From Alphaproteobacteria bacterium UBA7691 (GTDB lineage: Bacteria > Pseudomonadota > Alphaproteobacteria > Ferrovibrionales > Ferrovibrionaceae): DNA of 11,492 bases. The notes beneath the pieces were generated by a model. The model was not told the origin of the DNA. It ran no database searches and saw only the letters and a program-made list of their open reading frames with translations. Made by a program: the position numbers and the translations under genes. The stretch's first letter is position 1, and the number at the start of each line of letters is the position of its first letter. The DNA lies in assembly GCA_002482765.1 (NCBI GenBank), contig DLGP01000123.1, forward strand, positions 36,684 to 48,175, in the 5' to 3' direction. Positions 7,201-11,492 of the stretch are shown piece by piece.

Positions 7201-7238
7201 AAAAAGCCAAAATCGGAAAGCCTTGGAGCGGGTTTGGC
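7201..7238 (-). terminator. Possible intrinsic terminator of trcR
   Basis: On the minus strand, starting 3 bases after the trcR stop, GCCAAA (7238-7233) can pair with TTTGGC (7211-7206), and five Ts (7205-7201) follow directly. The 21-base loop is long and the stem short, so this is a weak candidate. Its placement immediately after the stop codon is the best argument for it. Confidence 0.4.
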
Positions 7239-7240
7239 AA

Positions 7241-7882
7241 TCAGTCTTCGTCGCCGTCAATCTCGCCAAGCGGCATGGCTGCGGCCGCAGCAGCAGCGGC
7301 CGGCGGCGCTTCGATGCCAGCCCGCTCGCGCTCGCGCGCTTCCCGCTTTTCCTTGCTGTCGCGCCGCTTGGCGGCCAGCAGCAGCACGCGGTCGAGTTCG
7401 GACTGGCTGCAAATGCCCAGGCTTACCGGATCGCGCGGCTTGATATTCGGCGCATTCCAATGCGTGCGGCTGCGCACGGAATCAATCGTCGCCTTGGTGG
7501 TGCCGAGCAGTTTCTGCACCTGGGCATCGCCCACTTCGGGGTGATATTTGAGCAGCCAGGCGATGGCATCCGGGCGATCCTGGCGCTTGGACAGCGGCGT
7601 GTAGCGCGCGCCCTTGGTCTTCTGCCGCGCCAGCGGCACGGTTGGCGCCAGCAGCTTCAGATTGGCGGCCGGGTTGGCTTCACAGCGGGCGATTTCCGCA
7701 GCGGTGAGCTGGCTGCTCGCCACCGGGTCCTGGCCCACAATACCAATGGCAACCTCGCCATCGGCGATGCCCTTCACTTCCAGCGGATGCAGACCGCAGA
7801 AAAACGCGATCTGGTCGAAGGTCAGCTTGGTATTGTCGATCAGCCAAACAGCAGTGGCTTTGGGCATCAACGGTAGGGCCAT
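7241..7882 (-). CDS. trcR: Cell-cycle transcriptional regulator TrcR family (DUF1013)
   Basis: The 213-residue protein matches my memory of the alphaproteobacterial DUF1013/TrcR family, annotated as a cell-cycle transcriptional regulator. The N-terminal MALPLMPKATAVWLIDNT and the following FDQIAFFCGLHPLEV segment are characteristic. A second helix-turn-helix-like stretch, DAQVQKLLGTTKATIDSVRSRTHWN (residues about 119-143), could contact DNA. The C-terminus is a charged helix rich in Arg, Lys and Glu, then eight alanines in a row (195-202) and an acidic tail. I chose the ATG at 7882 because AAGGA sits 8 bases upstream. An in-frame ATG at 7954 would add 24 residues rich in Arg and Pro with no SD, and the family normally starts at MALPLMPK. 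A sigma-70-like promoter lies about 105 bases upstream. Cytoplasmic; the target genes are unknown. Confidence 0.88.
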   Translation of the reverse strand: MALPLMPKATAVWLIDNTKLTFDQIAFFCGLHPLEVKGIADGEVAIGIVGQDPVASSQLTAAEIARCEANPAANLKLLAPTVPLARQKTKGARYTPLSKRQDRPDAIAWLLKYHPEVGDAQVQKLLGTTKATIDSVRSRTHWNAPNIKPRDPVSLGICSQSELDRVLLLAAKRRDSKEKREARERERAGIEAPPAAAAAAAAMPLGEIDGDED

Positions 7883-7986
7883 GAGACGCATCCTTCTAGG
7901 CCGGGCAGCCGAGTGAGGTATGCCGGGCAGCCGGTTAGAGCCGCCCCGGTCCACGCCAGGCTGGGGGTGTCCGGAAATCGGGCGCC

Positions 7987-8014
7987 ACTATACCCGAGCC
8001 GGCGCCCAACGCAA
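7987..8014 (-). promoter_or_regulatory. trcR: Sigma-70-like promoter for trcR
   Basis: On the minus strand, TTGCGT (8014-8009) and TATAGT (7992-7987) are separated by 16 bases. The -10 matches the consensus at five of six positions and the -35 at four. The predicted start near 7980 would give a leader of roughly 100 bases before the ATG at 7882. The promoter lies in the gap after the oxidoreductase stop codon, so trcR can be transcribed independently of that gene. Confidence 0.55.
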
Positions 8015-8045
8015 CCGCCGAGCGGCTAGGTTTGCGCCATTATGT

Positions 8046-9041
8046 TCAAATGGTTAGCAAAACTTTGCCGATATGATCCCCCTGATCCAGCCGGGCATGG
8101 GCGGCGCCGGCCTGGGCCAGCGGGAAGCGGGAATCGATCACCGGCCTGATCTTGCCGGCGGCGAAGGCGGGCCACACTTTGGCTTCCAGCGCGGCGGCAA
8201 TGGCGCCCTTGAACGGCACCGGCCGGGGCCGCAAAGTCGAGCCGGTGATGCTCAGGCGGCGGCGCATCACATGGCTCAGCTCGGCCTCGCCCTTGGGGCC
8301 GCCTTGCAGGGCGATGATCACCAGCCGGCCATCATCGGCCAGGGCCTTGATGTTGCGCGGCAGGTAACTGCCGCCCACCATGTCCAGGATCACGTTCACA
8401 CCACGGCCATCGGTCAATTGCCGGATCGCCTCGCCAAAATCCTCGGTCTTGTAGTTGATGCCGCGCTCGGCGCCGAGCTGTTCAACAAAGCGGCATTTGG
8501 CATCCGTGCCGGCGGTGGCGAAAATGCGTCCGGCGCCGAGTAGCTTGGCAAGCTGGATCGCAGCCACGCCGATGCCGGAAGCGCCGCCATGGATCAGGAT
8601 GCTTTCACCCGGCAGCAGGCCGCCGCGATCGGCAATGTTGCTCCATACCGTGAACCAGTTTTCCGGCAAAGCGGCGGCTTCCTCCATCGACAGACCGCTC
8701 GGGATCGGCAGGCATTGCAGCCCCGGCGCGGTGCAATATTCGGCATAGCCGCCGCCGGCCACCAAAGCAGTCACCTTGTCGCCAACCTGCCAGCGTGTGG
8801 CGGCCTGGCCCAGCGCAACAATTTCGCCGGCCACTTCCAGGCCGGGAATGTCGGGCGCACCGGGCGGCGGCGGATACATGCCGGAACGCTGCAACAGATC
8901 AGGCCGGTTCACCCCGGCCACGGCCACCTTGATCAGCACTTCACCGGTTTCCGGCTGTGGCAGCGGGCGCAGACCCGGCTGCAACACTTCGGGGCCGCCC
9001 GGGCTGGTGATCTCGATGGCGGTGATCTGCTGCGGCAGCAT
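8046..9041 (-). CDS. NAD(P)H:quinone oxidoreductase, zinc-free MDR family (PIG3/QOR-like)
   Basis: This cytoplasmic enzyme belongs to the medium-chain dehydrogenase/reductase superfamily, quinone reductase branch. It probably reduces quinones or other electrophilic carbonyls with NADPH. The 331 residues are normal for the family. The GroES-like N-terminal domain contains AGVNRPDLLQRSGMYPPPPG (residues 42-61), the signature of the PIG3/TP53I3-like group, with IPGLEVAGEI after it. The Rossmann domain has HGGASGIGVAAIQLAK (151-166) for cofactor binding. The zinc-ligand cysteines of alcohol dehydrogenases are absent, as expected. The start ATG at 9041 is well supported by GGAGG seven bases upstream. 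It is divergent from the DUF1192 gene, with 93 bases between starts, and sits upstream of trcR on the same strand. The natural substrate is unknown. Confidence 0.92.
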   Translation of the reverse strand: MLPQQITAIEITSPGGPEVLQPGLRPLPQPETGEVLIKVAVAGVNRPDLLQRSGMYPPPPGAPDIPGLEVAGEIVALGQAATRWQVGDKVTALVAGGGYAEYCTAPGLQCLPIPSGLSMEEAAALPENWFTVWSNIADRGGLLPGESILIHGGASGIGVAAIQLAKLLGAGRIFATAGTDAKCRFVEQLGAERGINYKTEDFGEAIRQLTDGRGVNVILDMVGGSYLPRNIKALADDGRLVIIALQGGPKGEAELSHVMRRRLSITGSTLRPRPVPFKGAIAAALEAKVWPAFAAGKIRPVIDSRFPLAQAGAAHARLDQGDHIGKVLLTI

Positions 9042-9123
9042 TGGCTTTCCTCCGTTGAATGTCTCCTGCTGATCTAACGCTTGCTGCCGCTCGCGGCAAG
9101 GCTAGGATATCGCAATAGGATCA

Positions 9124-9129
9124 GGGAGG
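9124..9129 (+). promoter_or_regulatory. Shine-Dalgarno site fixing the DUF1192 start
   Basis: GGGAGG lies 5 bases before the ATG at 9135 and only 2 bases before the ATG at 9132. This makes 9135 the likelier initiator. It also shows that the longer open frame from 9081 is not the real protein, since the SD would fall inside it. Confidence 0.65.
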
Positions 9130-9134
9130 TGATG

Positions 9135-9311
9135 ATGGATTGGGATGAGGCGATGGGCAAAAAGCCGGCAGCGCCGAAATATGACGTCATGTCAGTGGCC
9201 GATCTTGAAGAGCGTATCACCGAGTTGCAGGCCGAGATCGAAACCATCCGCCAGGTGATCGCAAAGAAACAGGCGGCGCGCGGCACGGCAGCCGATTTTT
9301 TCAAGCGTTAG
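9135..9311 (+). CDS. DUF1192 family small coiled-coil protein
   Basis: This 58-residue protein belongs to the small alphaproteobacterial DUF1192 family, whose function is not known. The sequence shows a short acidic start (MDWDEAMGKKP), a linker, then a strongly heptad-like charged helix VADLEERITELQAEIETIRQ and onward (residues 21-50). It ends with the conserved-looking tail TAADFFKR. The family usually has about 60 residues, in agreement with the chosen start. The ATG at 9132 would add one methionine. The gene is divergent from the quinone oxidoreductase and converges on the lipid kinase, with 14 bases between stop codons. No membrane segment or signal peptide is visible, so a cytoplasmic oligomer or adaptor is plausible, which is inference only. 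Confidence 0.85.
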   Translation: MDWDEAMGKKPAAPKYDVMSVADLEERITELQAEIETIRQVIAKKQAARGTAADFFKR

Positions 9312-9325
9312 GGTGCGTTTCCCCG

Positions 9326-10240
9326 CTAAAATACAATGGTCTTGGCCACCGGCTGGCGCACCTTCAGCGCCCGCGGCAAGACGTGGAAATCGATTGGGCC
9401 GCGCAGCATGTCGATCTCGCCATCGCTGGCCACGGGCTTTGCGCGCTCAAAATCGATGCGCAGATGCTCGGCCTTGATCACTTCCAGTTCGTCATCGCGC
9501 TCCAGGCTGCCGAGAAACAGCTTGGCAAGCTGGCCGGCCGAGCCAAGCGCGCTGCGCTCATGCGAGATGTAAAGCGACAATTCGCCGCTTTGCAGATCCG
9601 GCCGGCCGAAGAGCTGGCCGGGGCGGAATTCATAGGCGCCCACCGCCACCACGATGGCCGGTGAGAGAATTTCACGGCGCTGGCCATGATAATCGATGCT
9701 GATATGCAGCAGGCGATGGCGCCGCATCGCCCGCCAGGCGGCGCGCAGCATGGCGCCCCATTTGCTTAGGCCGAACAGCCGCCGCCGCCGTTCACGATCA
9801 ACCACCATCTCAGGGTAAAGCCCCAGCGCCGATTTGTTGAGAAACAGCCTGTTGTTGATGCGGCCAAGATCAATGGCGGTGCAACTGCCCTGGCTCAAGG
9901 CAGCCACGGCCTGCTCAATCTGAAGCGGGATGTTTAGGTCGCGCGCCAGCAGATTCATCGTGCCCAGCGGCAACACGCCCAGCACCTGATCGTGCTGATT
10001 GGCATGCAGCAATTCGGCTGCACTGCGCAAGGTGCCGTCACCGCCGCCCACCCAGATTTCCTCGGCTTCCTGCGTCGCCTGGCGCAGGGTTTCAGGTAAA
10101 GCATCTGGCGGCACCACCTGCACCGTCAGATCATCCAGGCCATGCTCGGCAGCGGTATTCTGGATCAGGGCATGCAAGGCCGCAGCGCCATGGCGGCGGG
10201 CGGTGCCGGAAGCGGCATTGATTACCACACGCACGGTCAT
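9326..10240 (-). CDS. Diacylglycerol kinase catalytic-domain lipid kinase (YegS/DgkB-like)
   Basis: This is an ATP-dependent lipid kinase of the DAGK/sphingosine-kinase/NAD-kinase-like fold, 304 residues. It probably phosphorylates diacylglycerol or a related membrane lipid at the inner face of the cytoplasmic membrane. Visible motifs in order are NAASG near the N-terminus (8-12, usually NPxSG), the nucleotide-binding GGGDGT (65-70), PLGTMNLLARDL (91-102), LNKSALGLYPE in the second domain, and SDGE (272-275), which holds the usual catalytic acid region. All the core signatures are present, so the enzyme should be active. There is no signal peptide or transmembrane helix. The start ATG at 10240 is 8 bases after the stop of the ExoD-like gene, pointing to one operon. 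The actual lipid substrate cannot be read from the sequence. Confidence 0.9.
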   Translation of the reverse strand: MTVRVVINAASGTARRHGAAALHALIQNTAAEHGLDDLTVQVVPPDALPETLRQATQEAEEIWVGGGDGTLRSAAELLHANQHDQVLGVLPLGTMNLLARDLNIPLQIEQAVAALSQGSCTAIDLGRINNRLFLNKSALGLYPEMVVDRERRRRLFGLSKWGAMLRAAWRAMRRHRLLHISIDYHGQRREILSPAIVVAVGAYEFRPGQLFGRPDLQSGELSLYISHERSALGSAGQLAKLFLGSLERDDELEVIKAEHLRIDFERAKPVASDGEIDMLRGPIDFHVLPRALKVRQPVAKTIVF

Positions 10241-10248
10241 TGCCGGGC

Positions 10249-10911
10249 CTACCAGGGCAGCAGATCGGCCAGGCTGGTGCCGGCGCGCACGGCAACAATG
10301 CCCATGGTGAGGAAAAAGCCGGTGGCAATCAGGCCCAAAGCCTGGCCGGCCAGCACGCCCAGGCCATCGCGGGTCAGCAGGCCCAGGGCGATCAGGATGA
10401 TGCCGATGGCAAAGGGCGCATTGGCAAACGGGATCGGCAAGGCCAGGCCAATGGCTTGCAGGATGATGCCGAGCATGGCCAGCACCAGGCCAAAGCCGCC
10501 CACCAGCCAGGTCAGGCGCGGGCGGAAATGCCGTTCCAGCTTGCGGATGCCGGGAATCGCATGGCTCATGAAGCGGCGCAGCAGGGGGCTGGGCAGGCTT
10601 TGCCGCCCCAGGATGCCGGGCAGGCGCAGCCGGGCAGGGCCGATGGGCAGCAGGGGCCGCAGCAGCATGCCAAAGGCCACGGTGATGATCAGCAGGCCGG
10701 TGATGAAGCCGAGCGGCAGGCCGGGCGAGGGCATCAGGCCCAGCAAACCAAGAAAAAGCAGCAGCAAAGGCGCCGAACGGTCGGCGAAGATATGGCTGGC
10801 TTCCTGCAAGGTCACCGGGCGGTCGCGGCCGATGCGGCGCAGGCGCGACAGGTCGCGGGCAACACTTTTTCCCGGTTTTTCGGGGCTTGGCCGATTCTGC
10901 TGCGATTTCAT
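10249..10911 (-). CDS. ExoD family exopolysaccharide-synthesis-related membrane protein
   Basis: This is a 220-residue integral membrane protein matching the ExoD family. Members affect exopolysaccharide production and alkali tolerance in rhizobia, but the biochemical role is unsettled. After a polar N-terminus, helices run at about 47-60, 65-84, 135-160, 165-180 and 186-208. Family-like features are the PSPG turn after helix 1 (61-64), the RxxRxLERHFRPRL loop (about 123-133) and LPIPFANAPFAIGIILIALGL (158-178). I chose the ATG at 10911 because AGGG sits 8 bases upstream. The ATG at 10917 adds Met-Ser, with AGGG only 2 bases away. An in-frame extension to 11241 looks non-coding and would overlap the divergent gene. 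It is probably co-transcribed with the lipid kinase, which suggests a shared envelope role. Confidence 0.85.
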   Translation of the reverse strand: MKSQQNRPSPEKPGKSVARDLSRLRRIGRDRPVTLQEASHIFADRSAPLLLLFLGLLGLMPSPGLPLGFITGLLIITVAFGMLLRPLLPIGPARLRLPGILGRQSLPSPLLRRFMSHAIPGIRKLERHFRPRLTWLVGGFGLVLAMLGIILQAIGLALPIPFANAPFAIGIILIALGLLTRDGLGVLAGQALGLIATGFFLTMGIVAVRAGTSLADLLPW

Positions 10912-10942
10912 GCTCATAGCCCTAGTTGGACGGCAAATTGCG

Positions 10943-10977
10943 GCGGCTTCATGGCAAGCCGGCAGCCGCTTCATGGC
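10943..10977. repeat. Near-identical 13-base direct repeats, 22-base period
   Basis: GCGGCTTCATGGC (10943-10955) and GCCGCTTCATGGC (10965-10977) differ at one base and are spaced 22 bases apart, about two helical turns. They lie in the 105-111-base gap between the divergent ExoD-like gene and the unrecognised plus-strand gene, where an operator would be expected. Chance similarity in GC-rich DNA is not excluded. Confidence 0.35.
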
Positions 10978-11022
10978 GTTTCCAGACTCGCCCAAGCCGA
11001 TCACCAAGGCTAATATCCCGGC

Positions 11023-11492
11023 ATGAGCATCGCACCGCGCTTCTTTGCCCCGCTGGGGACTGTGCCGCATGCCGAGCGCCTCGCCTTCCTGACCCAGGAT
11101 GTGCGGGCTGCCGGCACGGTATTCGGTTTCTATGGCGCGGCGGCGGCCATCGGCGCCCGCCCGGCCGATGTGGCGCTGATGGTGGTGCGGCGGTATCGGC
11201 CGGAAGACCTGCATCGCCAGGTGGTGCTGGTGTTTCAGCAAGACCGGGCCTTTGCCGGCGCCCTGGGCAAACTTTATGCTGCGCGTGGCAAACCGTTGGG
11301 CTTTGAAGGCCAGAACCGCTGGTGCGCCATCCCGGAGCCGGGTTTCCTGGCCGATGAAACCTATGCCCTGCTGGCGCAGCGTTTCGCCACCTTGCTGCTG
11401 ATTGAGGAAGACAAACCCGGCGCTGCGGCGCGGATCGTGGTTTTTGGCTCGGATGGTTTCAAGCAGCGCCCGCCGCTCAAGCTGGCGCCGCT
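11023..11492 (+). CDS. Unrecognised protein, 3' partial
   Basis: An open frame of 156 complete codons starts at ATG 11023 and runs off the right edge. The start is nearly forced: an in-frame TAA lies at 11011, only three codons upstream. The SD is weak (AAGG 13 bases upstream). Codon use is typical of the window, with a G or C mostly at third positions, and the competing frames read as arginine- and glycine-rich shadows. The protein begins MSIAPRFFAPLGTVPHAERL. It has an alanine-rich stretch (GTVFGFYGAAAAIGARP, about residues 32-48), then a mix of strands and helices with VVLVFQQD, a GQNRWCAIPEPGF segment and TLLLIEEDKPG. It has no clear signal peptide, transmembrane block or catalytic motif. 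I do not recognise the family. It is divergent from the ExoD-like gene. Confidence 0.75.
   Translation, partial: MSIAPRFFAPLGTVPHAERLAFLTQDVRAAGTVFGFYGAAAAIGARPADVALMVVRRYRPEDLHRQVVLVFQQDRAFAGALGKLYAARGKPLGFEGQNRWCAIPEPGFLADETYALLAQRFATLLLIEEDKPGAAARIVVFGSDGFKQRPPLKLAP

Larger units (their letters stand above)
6751..7240. other. Non-coding, repeat-rich intergenic region
   Basis: No convincing gene is seen in these 490 bases. Open frames here lack SD sequences and run through the palindromes. The stretch holds a short tandem repeat (6832-6858), two adjacent hairpins with a T-run on the minus strand (6853-6907), a long imperfect inverted repeat (6954-7030), an inverted pair of REP-like hairpins (7070-7167) and a terminator-like stem just after trcR (7201-7238). 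It separates trcR from the transporter operon and must carry the operon's promoter unless there is read-through. I could not find a good sigma-70 promoter in it. Confidence 0.7.

Noticed and set aside
7883..7954. 24-residue N-terminal extension of TrcR
   Set aside because: No SD at 7954, the composition is Arg/Pro-rich, and the family normally begins at MALPLMPK, where an SD is well placed.
9312..9325. Hairpin or terminator between the convergent DUF1192 and lipid kinase genes
   Set aside because: AGCG/CGCT and GGG/CCC pair only imperfectly, and the T- and A-runs lie on the wrong side of the stem for either strand.
10142..11026. Long plus-strand open frames over the ExoD-like gene and the lipid kinase start (also 10240-11013)
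   Set aside because: They are Arg/Pro- or Gln/Gly-rich shadows without a recognisable domain. The opposite strand encodes clear family members.
10912..11241. N-terminal extension of the ExoD-like protein to an ATG at 11241
   Set aside because: The added residues look non-coding (His/Arg-rich), exceed the usual family length and lie antisense to the gene starting at 11023. An SD supports the start at 10911.

Overview
The window is GC-rich chromosomal DNA, most likely from an alphaproteobacterium and perhaps from the Rhodospirillales. Three gene families point there: a DUF1013 cell-cycle regulator of the TrcR type, a DUF1192 small coiled-coil protein and an ExoD-family membrane protein. A palindromic repeat of the GTCATGG...CCATCCAC type, which I remember as common in this class, points the same way. 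Placement below class level is a guess. Coding is dense, with short gaps, except for one stretch of about 490 bases.

Layout: (1) 1-2871, plus strand: the C-terminal nine-tenths of an RND efflux pump inner-membrane subunit, whose start lies before the window. (2) 2876-6750, minus strand: a four-gene peptide/nickel-type ABC transporter operon in the order permease B, permease C, ATPase D, ATPase F, without a substrate-binding protein gene. It converges on the RND gene. The two stop codons lie 4 bases apart, inside matched palindromes that fold as one hairpin. (3) 6751-7240: a non-coding stretch with many inverted repeats, including a tandem hairpin plus T-run on the transporter's strand, a long imperfect stem, a two-copy inverted REP-like element and a possible trcR terminator. 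(4) 7241-9041, minus strand: trcR with a readable promoter, and an NAD(P)H:quinone oxidoreductase upstream of it. (5) 9135-9311, plus strand: the DUF1192 protein, divergent from the oxidoreductase. (6) 9326-10911, minus strand: an ExoD-family protein and a diacylglycerol-kinase-family lipid kinase, 8 bases apart and probably one operon. (7) 11023 to the right edge, plus strand: an unrecognised gene, divergent from the ExoD gene and cut off by the window.

The protein-coding genes mostly belong to known families, and I see no clear new multi-gene system. The least explained material is the 6830-7240 intergenic stretch, the stop-codon palindrome pair at 2862-2885 and the unknown gene at the right edge.
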